Source of the DNA: a virus
Strand: one strand, 5' to 3'
Length of the DNA stretch: 33,640 nt
Virus record (IMG/VR): IMGVR_UViG_3300027805_000049
Span: 1 to 33,640 of that record
Numbering within the stretch: position 1 is the stretch's first letter; the number at the start of each line of letters is the position of its first letter. The notes below the pieces were generated by a model. The model had not been told where the DNA came from. It did no database searches and saw only the letters and a program-made list of their open reading frames with translations. This document shows positions 15,119-23,240 of the stretch, piece by piece. The translations under genes and the position numbers were made by a program.

Positions 15119-16582
15119 TTAAGCGTTCTTTGTTACAAGAGCTGCAAGTGCGCCGCGCTGGCGGCTTGAAGCTGTTGCTGATCCATTACCAATGTTCCAC
15201 CAGTTTACGCCGTAGCGAGCTGTGGACTTGTTGTACTGCGTATCTGTCAGGAAGCCAACTTCCTGTGAGCTTGTGATTGACAGGCCGCGACGATCGCCGA
15301 ACAAACCAGCTTGAGCAGCATCGCCATAGAACAATACGAACTGGCTGTTTTCTGCTGAAAGCAGCGGCGTGTAAAGCTCGTCTGTGAAGACAACTTCAGC
15401 GCCGTTAAAGAACTGACGTGTTACGCCGTCTACGATCTGCGTTGATGTGTTACCACCTACTGCTTGGATCAGAGGAACAATTGTGCCGTACCATACTTGC
15501 GATGGAACGTAGAAGCGGTTGTTCATTCCTGGGAATGTGGCAACCTTTGCCTGCGTCTTGATGATGTCAGAGAGCGTGATAGAAGCAAGCGTTGCGCCTG
15601 TTGCTACCTGTACGCCCGCTGCATATACCTTGTTGGCATCTGTTGTCCATGTGCCGCCTGCATCTGTTACGAGCTTCTTGAAAGATTCGGTCAGACCTAC
15701 AAGACCGTTGTACGTTGAAGTACCATCGCCAAGGAATGCAACCTTGTCTTCCTGTACAGCGTGAGCATAGCCGTGATCCTTTGCGATCTCTTCTGCGATT
15801 GCTGCATATGAATCTTCGCCGAGTTCGATCGTGTTCTGTGTGAGAGCACCGAACTTCTTAGCTGTAAGCTGAACACCGCTGAACTGCACATCTGAAGCTG
15901 TGTAGCTCTGGCCTTCGCCGAGTGCGTATACAGTCGTGCCGCCTACGTTGCGGTTAACTGTGCGTGTTTCGCTGTTCATAGATACTACGTCCATGATACC
16001 ACGAGCTACGCCGCGTTCTTCACGATAGTACAGGATAGCTTGGTCAAGCTCATCGACAACAGTCAAACCGCCGAGCGAGTTGCTCGTTGTTGCCATTGTC
16101 TTCTGCATTGGTACGCCGTTATCCTTACACCATTGTGCCGAGTTAGCATCGCCAAGGTAAGCAGCGATCTGGCGTCCTGCCTTGTATGCTGCTGCTCCTG
16201 CTTCTGTGCCGAACTGCTTGAATGCCTTGCCGCGATAGTGCTGGCCTGTGATCTTTGCGCCTTCTGGAACAACAAAGCCAGAAGGTACTGGAGCTGCTGT
16301 CTTAAGTGCGTTAAGATCTGAAGCGTTCTTTGTCTTCATATCGTTAAGCGCCTTCTTTTGTTGAATGATTGTCATGATACGAGCGAGCTTGGCTTGTGCC
16401 TTTGCTGCGCCTTCTACTGCTGCCGATACTTCTTCCATCTCGGCTTCTTCTGTCGATGCTTCTGCTAGAAGCGCCGCGATCTGCTCGCGGATTGTTGCTA
16501 CTTCGGCTGCCATTGCTTCTGGTGTTTCAAATGTACCAGCGAGAACGGCATCCAAAGCTGCGAGGATTTCTTCCCACGTCAT
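15119..16582 (-). CDS. HK97-fold major capsid protein with N-terminal scaffold region
   Basis: 487 residues. Residues about 1-115 are an Ala/Glu-rich coiled coil (EEILAALDAVLAGTFETPEAM) acting as the scaffolding delta domain, which the neighbouring protease should remove. From about 165 the HK97 fold begins: SLGGLTVVDELDQAILYYREE, then TVYALGEGQSYTASDVQF, the E-loop/A-domain pattern KKFGALTQNTIELGEDSYAAIAEEIAKDHGYA, FLGDGTSTYNGL, and late FYVPSQVWYG with FNGAEVVFTDELY. It would form the icosahedral shell. The GGAG ribosome site lies eight bases before the ATG, and the gene touches the protease stop. Confidence 0.95.
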   Translation of the reverse strand: MTWEEILAALDAVLAGTFETPEAMAAEVATIREQIAALLAEASTEEAEMEEVSAAVEGAAKAQAKLARIMTIIQQKKALNDMKTKNASDLNALKTAAPVPSGFVVPEGAKITGQHYRGKAFKQFGTEAGAAAYKAGRQIAAYLGDANSAQWCKDNGVPMQKTMATTSNSLGGLTVVDELDQAILYYREERGVARGIMDVVSMNSETRTVNRNVGGTTVYALGEGQSYTASDVQFSGVQLTAKKFGALTQNTIELGEDSYAAIAEEIAKDHGYAHAVQEDKVAFLGDGTSTYNGLVGLTESFKKLVTDAGGTWTTDANKVYAAGVQVATGATLASITLSDIIKTQAKVATFPGMNNRFYVPSQVWYGTIVPLIQAVGGNTSTQIVDGVTRQFFNGAEVVFTDELYTPLLSAENSQFVLFYGDAAQAGLFGDRRGLSITSSQEVGFLTDTQYNKSTARYGVNWWNIGNGSATASSRQRGALAALVTKNA

Positions 16583-17343
16583 TAGATTATCTCCATTGTA
16601 TTGATTGTTTGCATAAGCGATAGGAGCTGCTTGCGCTTGATCTCCTTATCGTCTGCCTTTGGAATTGGGTCTGTCTCGGCATGAAGCTGATACAGATTCT
16701 TTGACACGTCTTTCAGTTGATCGGCAAGTGAAAGAATCATGCCTCGGATTCGAGAGTTGAGCACACGGCCCGCTTTACTACGCATATCCGCGTATGCGAG
16801 TGCGTGCTCTTCTGATTGCTTGATAAGCGTAGCCGCTACATCGAGCTTTTCTTCTAACGTCATAGCTTTTACATTGGATGTCATGGTCATTGGGTTTGCC
16901 CCTACCGTAACCGGTGACCATTCGATAATGTTTAGTTTGTTGAGTTCTTTTGTACCATCTGCCAGCGGCGTTGTTTCAACCTCTTCATATCCGAAGCTGT
17001 ACTCATCGACGCTGCCAAACTTGATATGCTCGTATGCGTCTTTGCCGTCGGTAGTGTTGAGATTAAACAGGCCCTTCACGTACAGCGCACCGTTATCGCG
17101 CAGACGCTCTGGCAATCGTGCATCGCCCGCTGGTATCTCTTCTGCTAGAACCGTCTTACCAATTGGGCGCTGCATATCGTGCTGCCATACCATCTTTGGT
17201 AGCTTGGCCTCTATGCTTTCCTTAAATGCGCCGTAGATAACACGATCGCCGTATGAATCGACATTGCCGAAGACGCTTACAAACGCTTCGACGCTGCCCT
17301 CTTCATCGGCTTTGAATTCTACTGGTATGTTCTTGTACTTCAT
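16582..17343 (-). CDS. Prohead (capsid maturation) protease, HK97 U35 type
   Basis: 253 residues. It shows the herpes/HK97 assemblin-like signature: GNVDSYGDRVIYGAF at about 26-40, the catalytic histidine in MVWQHD (H55), the serine region FGSVDEYSFGYE (candidate S111), and the end strand WSPVTVGANPMT. After about residue 160 there is a helical C-terminal tail, probably scaffold-like. It should cleave the capsid delta domain inside the procapsid. It lies between portal and capsid genes, the standard order, and shares a base with both neighbours. Confidence 0.9.
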   Translation of the reverse strand: MKYKNIPVEFKADEEGSVEAFVSVFGNVDSYGDRVIYGAFKESIEAKLPKMVWQHDMQRPIGKTVLAEEIPAGDARLPERLRDNGALYVKGLFNLNTTDGKDAYEHIKFGSVDEYSFGYEEVETTPLADGTKELNKLNIIEWSPVTVGANPMTMTSNVKAMTLEEKLDVAATLIKQSEEHALAYADMRSKAGRVLNSRIRGMILSLADQLKDVSKNLYQLHAETDPIPKADDKEIKRKQLLSLMQTINTMEII

Positions 17344-19796
17344 TATACGTCGCTCGTTATTCTTGATTTGCGAACAGGTCGTAGTGTGCAGCGGCAGTTG
17401 ATCGCCTCGCTTGGCTCACCCAGTCCGGGGCCTTCGCCCGCACCATCTACGTACTGATCAAATGTTTCGCCTTCGTCAATCCACTTACCATCCAGCTCTT
17501 CGTGCGTCTCACGTACATCAGCATCCCGCTGGGATAGCCAGACTTGCACCACCTTACGCTTTGGGTCTGTCTCGCGCTGATTAACACGCTTGACGGTCTG
17601 ACGCTGCACTACGCTTGCCTGCGCTTTGCACGTAGTCGTAGCTATCATCTTTGCGCGGGATGTCGTAAGCTCTGTGAACTTCTTTGTTAGTGCCTGCTGG
17701 ACTACATCGACCGGCTGCCCTGCATTGGCTTCAAGTACCTTTGCCACATCCTTACGTGTAGTCTTCAACGATTCCGTCATGCTCTCCGTCATCTTGCGAA
17801 TCTGCTCATCGCGGATTTGGTCGGTGAAGCTCTGCACCTGCGTTAGATCACCGCCCACGCTCTCAAGTGTTAGCTCGATTATGCGAGTGCGTAGAACATC
17901 TTGCGTTTCGCGGTTAGCTACCATGAATTGCTTAACTAGCTCTGCGATGTTGATCGCATCCTGCGGGGCTTTGACCATTTTGTTGACGCCAACAAAACGA
18001 TCAGACTTTACTTGCTTCATAACGGCCCGCTCTACACGCTTCATTATGTCGGCAACGTCTTTCTGTGTAGGTGCAAGCGCCTTTAGAACAACGTCTTCCT
18101 GCTTCTGCCAGTACTTTACCGCTTCTGGCTCGTGCCACTTTACCTTGCGGCCTTCAACGCTTTCGATTGGGTCTGCGTTCTGTACTGGTGCGGATGCTCT
18201 ACCTTCGCGCTCGTCTTCGTTGTCCATCTGACCGACTAGCTTATTTGCCCACGTCTGACCAGCATCACCACCCCACAAAGCCCACGCTATGCGCCCAGCG
18301 CTGGGAAAGCCGTCCTGATCTGGCTGCCATCCTTCCCCCTGCTTGTCTACTTCATGGCGTGCAAAGTAGGATGCCATACGACGTGCCGTATCTGGCGATA
18401 CGTTACGACCATTCGACAGATCGCGAGCGCGTGCCACACCTACCTCTGTTCCACCGCGTCCATACTCCTCACGCCATTCAAGGCCCTTTGCAGCTTCATC
18501 GCGCACACCCTGCGGTGGGCTAAAGTCGATCTCATCGTAAGGGGCTTTGAGCTGCTTTGCTTCTGGCTCATCTGCGCTAAACGCACCGAATCCGCCTTCT
18601 TGCGGGACGATCTCGTATGCAAACTTGTCACCATCTTCGACCGGTTCAAAGCCCAGTTTGTTGCGGGTCTCGTTAAGCGTCAGGATGTTAGCGTTAAACT
18701 CTGCAATAACAGGATAGATAACAGCATCCACGTCTGGTTGCAATGCCTGTACTTCTGACAGGTCAAACTGCATCTCTACATTTGGAAACTCTTTTGCCAA
18801 TCCAGATTCGAGCTGTTCCTCGATAGCATTCCAAAAGGGCACACGCGTAAGCGTCGTGAACTCTTGATAGGCGCTCGCAAGGTTATTGTAGGTACTGCGG
18901 GCCAGTCCTGCGCTCGTAAGCACTACGGCTGGATGGATGCGGAATGCACCGCAGATTGATGTCTCAAGCTCTTGTATCGTCTCGATAGCTTGCAGCTTCT
19001 GCGCGTCCAATCCCATCTGCGTATAGTTCATGCCAGAACCGAGGACGAGCGGATCTGTACGCTCACGCCCACTTGCATCCTTACGCTTGCGTAGCTGCGC
19101 CTTGAGCGACTCAACCGTAGCAATAGGAATATCGCCCGGCGCTGATAGGACTCCAGACGGTACAGCATTTGAAGCCACGAGCGAATAGATCGTAGCTTGC
19201 AGCTCGTTGTATGTGTTGATCTTATCCCATGCCACGCTGATAGGGCTTACGCCCTTGTGCATATTGACCGGATCGCGGTATGCTGGATTCTGGATATGAA
19301 TCACATCTTCCGAGGGCCAGTCCTGCGTTATGTTACCTGACTGGTAGCGGTAAGCATAGACCCATCCCAGATCGTTAAGCAGCGGCGCAACGTGAGCATC
19401 CGAGTAAGGGTACAGCTCGACGATGTTGCCCATTGCCGAGCGTACTTTGACGATGTAAGCATTGCCGCCAATAGCTAGGTATGTCCACACAATCTGCCAG
19501 AATTCAGCTTGACCCATACGTGGGTTCGGCTTGCGGAACAGCAGACTGACTGGATGGTTCCTGTTGATCGTACCATCGTCGTACATAGCAGCCAAAGGCG
19601 GCTCGTTAAGCGTAGATGCGTAAACACCAACGCAGGCCGCTACGACTGGGTTGCGATTAAATCCATGTTCGACGTTGGCAAGGTAACCAGCTTTTGAAGG
19701 ATAGCCAATTCGCCCTCCGACTTGCGTGCCGTTAGGGCTTGGTAGTGCTTGATTGTTACGACCAAAGAGTTTCTGGAAGTAATCGGCTATGGCCAC
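17343..19796 (-). CDS. Portal protein fused to an unknown central domain and a MuF-like head morphogenesis domain
   Basis: 817 residues, about twice the normal portal length. Residues 1-400 are an HK97-type portal (GYLANVEHGFNRNPVVAACV, GGNAYIVKVRS, FRIHPAVVL, LTLNETRNKLGFEPV). Residues about 425-525 form a separate block (PPQGVRDEAAKGLEWREEYG, VARARDLSNGRN, YFARHEVDKQGEGW, SAGRIAWALWGGDAG) that I have seen attached to phage head proteins but cannot assign. Residues about 560-810 are a helical region followed by a MuF-type end (VWLSQRDADVRETHEELDG, then EAINCRCTLRPV). It forms the DNA-entry ring; the MuF part probably aids head assembly or DNA ejection. The frame is intact and uninterrupted. 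Confidence 0.9.
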   Translation of the reverse strand: MAIADYFQKLFGRNNQALPSPNGTQVGGRIGYPSKAGYLANVEHGFNRNPVVAACVGVYASTLNEPPLAAMYDDGTINRNHPVSLLFRKPNPRMGQAEFWQIVWTYLAIGGNAYIVKVRSAMGNIVELYPYSDAHVAPLLNDLGWVYAYRYQSGNITQDWPSEDVIHIQNPAYRDPVNMHKGVSPISVAWDKINTYNELQATIYSLVASNAVPSGVLSAPGDIPIATVESLKAQLRKRKDASGRERTDPLVLGSGMNYTQMGLDAQKLQAIETIQELETSICGAFRIHPAVVLTSAGLARSTYNNLASAYQEFTTLTRVPFWNAIEEQLESGLAKEFPNVEMQFDLSEVQALQPDVDAVIYPVIAEFNANILTLNETRNKLGFEPVEDGDKFAYEIVPQEGGFGAFSADEPEAKQLKAPYDEIDFSPPQGVRDEAAKGLEWREEYGRGGTEVGVARARDLSNGRNVSPDTARRMASYFARHEVDKQGEGWQPDQDGFPSAGRIAWALWGGDAGQTWANKLVGQMDNEDEREGRASAPVQNADPIESVEGRKVKWHEPEAVKYWQKQEDVVLKALAPTQKDVADIMKRVERAVMKQVKSDRFVGVNKMVKAPQDAINIAELVKQFMVANRETQDVLRTRIIELTLESVGGDLTQVQSFTDQIRDEQIRKMTESMTESLKTTRKDVAKVLEANAGQPVDVVQQALTKKFTELTTSRAKMIATTTCKAQASVVQRQTVKRVNQRETDPKRKVVQVWLSQRDADVRETHEELDGKWIDEGETFDQYVDGAGEGPGLGEPSEAINCRCTLRPVRKSRITSDV

Positions 19797-20962
19797 TATA
19801 TCTCGTAAACGTAAGTGTTAGATTCGTGTCCGTTTACTGCGTAGATGAGAGCATCGACCATATCGTCAGGCTTCCCATCTTTGCCGTCGAACATAAGTAG
19901 TTGCTCTGTAAATTCCAAAGGTACGTTATTAACGTGTTTAATATAGCCATGCTCGTACTTGCCCGCAATGGGCAGGAAGCGTGTGAGCTTATTGCGCCCC
20001 CGTGGATTGACACCTTGAATGTTGAGCATGGTCTCGGCTCGGAGCTGCTGCACCATTACCTCTTGATACGCCACGTTCTCGACGCACACCCTGACCGCAT
20101 TCCAGTTGTAGGCCGTCTGCTTTATCTTGTCTTTGGTCTCGTTAAAGCTCCACTTGCCGAATACTACATCAGCGACGTAATACGTCGTCCCACGCTTGCC
20201 TACAACCACAATAGCGCGATCGTCTGCGTTAGACTTCATGCCTACCGCCAAGTCCACGCCGATAACGTAGCTAATATCGTCTTCTGGTAGCAAAGCGTAT
20301 TGTAGCCACTCTTTCCGCATGATGCGCCCCATTGGCCCGATAAACTCGCCCTCCAGTTCCTGCCGTGCAAACTCGCTTGTGTAGGTTTCTTCGAGGTTAC
20401 GCACGTACTCGCTCGGTAGGTGGATATTGTCCCGCGTCTTGGCTGTTACCACGTAATAGTCTGGATTGCCTGCGGTGGCCTTGCGGTATATGCGCTCATA
20501 TACCCAGTTGGTATCTCCGTTCGGTGATGTGGTTATCCAGCATCTGGTAGGATCACGGCGAATACGGCCTAGCATAACATCCCACGTAGCCCCGTCCATA
20601 TAATCCGCTTCGTCTAACCAGAACCAGTTTAGATTTGGGCCTCGCAGGGAATCGGGCTTGTCCGCTGATCTCCAGAAGATCGTAGTACCGTTGACTAGCT
20701 TTGTGACCCCTTCGCTCTTGTTATGTTCTTCGACGTACTGACTGAACAAGTCAAAGAAGGTAAGCTGGGTAGCATCGCGCAGCATGGGGTAGGTAGGTGC
20801 TAGGATTGTGCCATACGTGCCGGCTGGCTGCCGTAGAACCTCCACGCAGCCCGCAAGCGTCTTACCTGATCCAATCCCCCCAACAAATCCCCTATGCCTC
20901 GCCGGATTGCTCCAGAAGTCGATCTGGGCTGGTAGCGGGTCGGCTATCTCCAAGTTGGCCAT
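19796..20962 (-). CDS. terL: Terminase large subunit
   Basis: 388 residues. The ATPase part has Walker A GGIGSGKT (28-35), a conserved adenine-side APTYPMLRDATQLTF, and Walker B WFWLDEAD (113-120), followed by the coupling motif ITTSPNG. The nuclease part shows the RNase H-type acidic residues D237 (VIGVDLAVG), E295 (VCVENV) and D366/D367/D370 (KPDDMVDALIYA). The length is near the short end for TerL but all motifs are present. It packages DNA into the procapsid with the portal. The start at 20962 has AGGAAA upstream and overlaps the small terminase by 71 bases. Confidence 0.95.
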   Translation of the reverse strand: MANLEIADPLPAQIDFWSNPARHRGFVGGIGSGKTLAGCVEVLRQPAGTYGTILAPTYPMLRDATQLTFFDLFSQYVEEHNKSEGVTKLVNGTTIFWRSADKPDSLRGPNLNWFWLDEADYMDGATWDVMLGRIRRDPTRCWITTSPNGDTNWVYERIYRKATAGNPDYYVVTAKTRDNIHLPSEYVRNLEETYTSEFARQELEGEFIGPMGRIMRKEWLQYALLPEDDISYVIGVDLAVGMKSNADDRAIVVVGKRGTTYYVADVVFGKWSFNETKDKIKQTAYNWNAVRVCVENVAYQEVMVQQLRAETMLNIQGVNPRGRNKLTRFLPIAGKYEHGYIKHVNNVPLEFTEQLLMFDGKDGKPDDMVDALIYAVNGHESNTYVYEI

Positions 20963-21272
20963 ATTCTGGTTTCCTAATTACGACATTGATTTCTTGCAAC
21001 CCCTGCGTTTGGTGTATCTTTTCAGATTGTCCGAGTTGCTGTTTACCTAACCAGATAAGCATTGCAGGATTCCCAGACATAGCCAGCTCGTATTGCTTGC
21101 GTCGTATGCTTGCTTTACCTTGGCTGCGCCCTTCGTCAAGCTCTGCCTTAAATCGAGCAGTCAGCGTATCATGCGAGCATTTGACTATATCGGCTATCTC
21201 TAGATTGGTACATCCTATTGCTGCCAGCTTGCGTACTTGCTCGGGGTCAATGTCTAGCTTAGGTCTGCCCAT
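20892..21272 (-). CDS. terS: Terminase small subunit
   Basis: 126 residues. The N-terminal helix-turn-helix (DPEQVRKLAAIGCTNLEIADIVKCSHDTLTARF) and the following helix with RRKQYELAMSGNPAMLIWLGKQQLGQSEK are the typical DNA-recognition and oligomerisation parts of small terminases. It lies directly upstream of, and overlaps, the large subunit gene. The last 24 codons are shared with terL in another frame, so the C-terminal tail is constrained by that overlap. It overlaps the methyltransferase stop by 14 bases. Confidence 0.88.
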   Translation of the reverse strand: MGRPKLDIDPEQVRKLAAIGCTNLEIADIVKCSHDTLTARFKAELDEGRSQGKASIRRKQYELAMSGNPAMLIWLGKQQLGQSEKIHQTQGLQEINVVIRKPEYGQLGDSRPATSPDRLLEQSGEA

Positions 21273-22317
21273 TATCTAACCATTGTTGTATTACTGCTTT
21301 TGCGACCTGTTCTGTCATTCGTGGGGGCACTGACATGCCGATCATGTATTTACCTATTCTGTCTGTTTTAGCCACATAGTCGTCTGGGAAACTACCAAGG
21401 CGCTTCCATTCGCGGAAAGTTAATCTCCTGCAAACACCCCAATGCGTAATAACTCCATCAGTTGCCGGAAGAGTGCAAGATGGCCGTTTTGAGTCAAGCC
21501 TTATATTGTTAAAGCTAGAAACACGGTTTTCAGTTTTTTGAATAAATTTTGAATATGCTTGCCCTGGCAGTGTATTTGGCCAGCACTTTAAATCATTGGG
21601 AGCAGGGGCCGTTTCTTTTAATTCACTATCACTTAAAACTTGCAAATCCGCTGTGGCTTCGGCTACGCTTATCCACCTGTGCTGCGGTGTTAACTTAAGC
21701 GCCGGCACATCAATATCATTGCGAACAGCACAAAAGAAAACACGCTCCCTGCATTGCGGCACACCACAATCAGCGGAGTTGACAAGGAACACTTGAGGCC
21801 TGTACCCAATTTCTCTAAATCGCTGCATTATCATTTTTGTGTAGCCTTTGGCGTTGCCGATCAGCATTCCTTTGACGTTTTCGGCAATAGCAACTTTTGG
21901 CTGAAGTCGCTCAACAAGGTCCAGATAATCAAAAAACAAATCAGACAGCACTTGCTTGGCTTGTCCTTCTCTAAAATGCTTATCCTTGCCCCATGCTTTT
22001 TCACGACTTCCAGACATGCTAAATGTTGAACAAGGGGGGGAGCCATCTAATATATCTAATTGGTATAATTCTTCTGGCAATTCAACAGTTAGCAAATCTC
22101 GTATCGGACATAAAAAATAATGTTTTGGCTTTAGATTTTTTTTGTAATGCCATGCCATTTCTGGGTCTATATCATTTGCCGCTATTACATCACATCCAGC
22201 TAATTTATAGCCCATTGATGAACCGCCACCGCATGCGAAGGTCGACATAACTTTAAGTCCGTTAGAAGGTACATTGTCCAAATCGGACAATAGCCAAGCG
22301 CAGTCTGGTTTAGTCAT
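21259..22317 (-). CDS. DNA (cytosine-5) methyltransferase
   Basis: 352 residues. The C5 MTase motifs are in the usual order: motif I TFACGGGSSMGYKLAG (26-41, SAM binding), motif IV GSPPC (92-96, catalytic Cys96), motif VI AENVKG (145-150), motif VIII QCRERVF (188-194), a target-recognition region (about 215-290) and motif X IGMSVPP near the C-terminus. I place the start at the ATG at 22317, which overlaps the ParB-domain gene by eight bases (ATGACTAA); the TTG two codons earlier is less likely. It probably modifies phage DNA to evade restriction. The gene is visibly more AT-rich than its neighbours. No cognate nuclease gene is seen. Confidence 0.92.
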   Translation of the reverse strand: MTKPDCAWLLSDLDNVPSNGLKVMSTFACGGGSSMGYKLAGCDVIAANDIDPEMAWHYKKNLKPKHYFLCPIRDLLTVELPEELYQLDILDGSPPCSTFSMSGSREKAWGKDKHFREGQAKQVLSDLFFDYLDLVERLQPKVAIAENVKGMLIGNAKGYTKMIMQRFREIGYRPQVFLVNSADCGVPQCRERVFFCAVRNDIDVPALKLTPQHRWISVAEATADLQVLSDSELKETAPAPNDLKCWPNTLPGQAYSKFIQKTENRVSSFNNIRLDSKRPSCTLPATDGVITHWGVCRRLTFREWKRLGSFPDDYVAKTDRIGKYMIGMSVPPRMTEQVAKAVIQQWLDNGQT

Positions 22318-22813
22318 ATTCAAATCCGCATTTTGGACATTTGTTTTTCATTTCGTATTCATCAATATCTATTTCTTTTGCAGAAGATTCTGGCTCGTAA
22401 TCTATGTGCATTGAAGTAGCTAACTCATCCGGATTAAATCCTAGCAAAGCAACATCGAAGCCCTCCATATGGAGATCGTCCAGCTCTACCTTAAGCATCT
22501 CTTTATCCCAGTCTGCATTCATAGCCAGTTTATTATCTGCTATCACGTAAGCCCTCCGCTGCGCTTCTGTTAGGTGCTCGTGCCTTACGCATGGTACAGA
22601 TTGCAACTGCAAATGCTCGGCTGCCATCACACGACCGTGGCCTGCAATGATTGTGTTGCTTGCGTCGATCAGCACAGGATTCATAAATCCAAACTCGCGT
22701 ATGCTTGCGGCAATCTGCTTTACTTGCGCTGGAGAGTGCGTCCGGCTATTGCGAGCGTATGGTATCAGTTTCGATACTTCTACGTGTTCGATTTGTATTT
22801 TGGTGTTGTTCAT
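22310..22813 (-). CDS. ParB/Srx-type nuclease-fold protein with C-terminal Zn-knuckle-like end
   Basis: 167 residues. The N-terminal ParB domain shows VSKLIPYARNSRTHSPAQVKQIAASI, the core FGFMNPVLID, and IIAGHGRVMAAEHL (nucleotide-binding G-H-G-R, about 56-68). No helix-turn-helix follows, so it is not a partition ParB. Proteins of this type are often joined or adjacent to DNA methyltransferases, as here. The C-terminus CPKCGFEYD (about 158-167) holds only one Cys pair, so a complete zinc ribbon is absent. The AAGGAT ribosome site precedes the ATG. It overlaps the methyltransferase, and the two probably act together on DNA. Confidence 0.85.
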   Translation of the reverse strand: MNNTKIQIEHVEVSKLIPYARNSRTHSPAQVKQIAASIREFGFMNPVLIDASNTIIAGHGRVMAAEHLQLQSVPCVRHEHLTEAQRRAYVIADNKLAMNADWDKEMLKVELDDLHMEGFDVALLGFNPDELATSMHIDYEPESSAKEIDIDEYEMKNKCPKCGFEYD

Positions 22814-22818
22814 ACGAT

Positions 22819-23154
22819 TTATCCTTTCACTTCTTCCACTTCGACCGTAAAGTTAACATCCAGCAGCGATTCCATGCGCTCGACGTATTCACGGAAGTTA
22901 ACATCTGTCTGCATGTGATCTTTGATACGGCGTATGCCGTGTAAGACTGTCGTATGGTCTTTATTAAATAGCCGTGCTATCAAAGAGTTAGTCAGTCTGT
23001 ACTGTGTAAGTAGGTAATACATGAGGAGATACCGGCATTCTACGACCCAAGCATGGCGATCTTTGGCGCAGAGCTGATCCCATGTGCAGTTGTACAGTTT
23101 GCAGAACTGGTCTATTAGGTTGAGTACGGCTGGATTTTGTGTGTTTGGTTTCAA
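22819..23154 (-). CDS. Stand-alone DnaA domain IV protein
   Basis: 111 residues. The region from about 36 to 80 matches the DnaA C-terminal DNA-binding domain: CRYLLMYYLLTQYRLTNSLIARLF, then the signature KDHTTVLHGIRRIKDH (65-80). The AAA+ ATPase domain is absent. The start is a TTG at 23154; AAGGAG lies six bases upstream and no ATG fits as well. It may bind DnaA-box-like DNA at the phage origin, which lies nearby, or compete with the host DnaA. No good DnaA box (TTATNCACA) was found by eye in the intergenic gaps. Confidence 0.85.
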   Translation of the reverse strand: MKPNTQNPAVLNLIDQFCKLYNCTWDQLCAKDRHAWVVECRYLLMYYLLTQYRLTNSLIARLFNKDHTTVLHGIRRIKDHMQTDVNFREYVERMESLLDVNFTVEVEEVKG

Positions 23155-23240
23155 TTTGTTCTCCTTGATGTAAGTTTTTGAGTTGTTAAGCTATGCTTAA
23201 TAGTTGTTTGCTGGCCCTTTGCAGGCCCGTAGGCGCGTTT
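23155..23240 (-). promoter_or_regulatory. Intergenic gap with inverted repeat before the DnaA-domain gene
   Basis: 86 bases between the initiator and the DnaA-domain gene. A perfect inverted repeat TTAAGC-TAT-GCTTAA lies at 23186-23200, and a GGCC-rich palindromic stretch (GGCCC, tttgca, GGCCC) at about 23213-23228. The ribosome site AAGGAG of the downstream gene is at its left end. The 15-bp repeat could be an operator. I see no clear promoter. Confidence 0.4.
23186..23200. repeat. 15-bp inverted repeat (TTAAGC/GCTTAA)
   Basis: Two perfect 6-base arms separated by three bases, in the gap upstream of the DnaA-domain gene. The size suits a dimeric DNA-binding protein. It is too short and lacks a T-run for a terminator. 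Chance occurrence cannot be excluded. Confidence 0.45.

Noticed and set aside
17626-18231. 201-codon plus-strand frame inside the portal fusion gene
   Set aside because: Shadow frame opposite a clear coding region; low-quality Ser/Cys-rich translation.
22310-22813. Partition ParB acting with the parS-like site
   Set aside because: Only the N-terminal ParB fold is present; no helix-turn-helix and no ParA gene is found.
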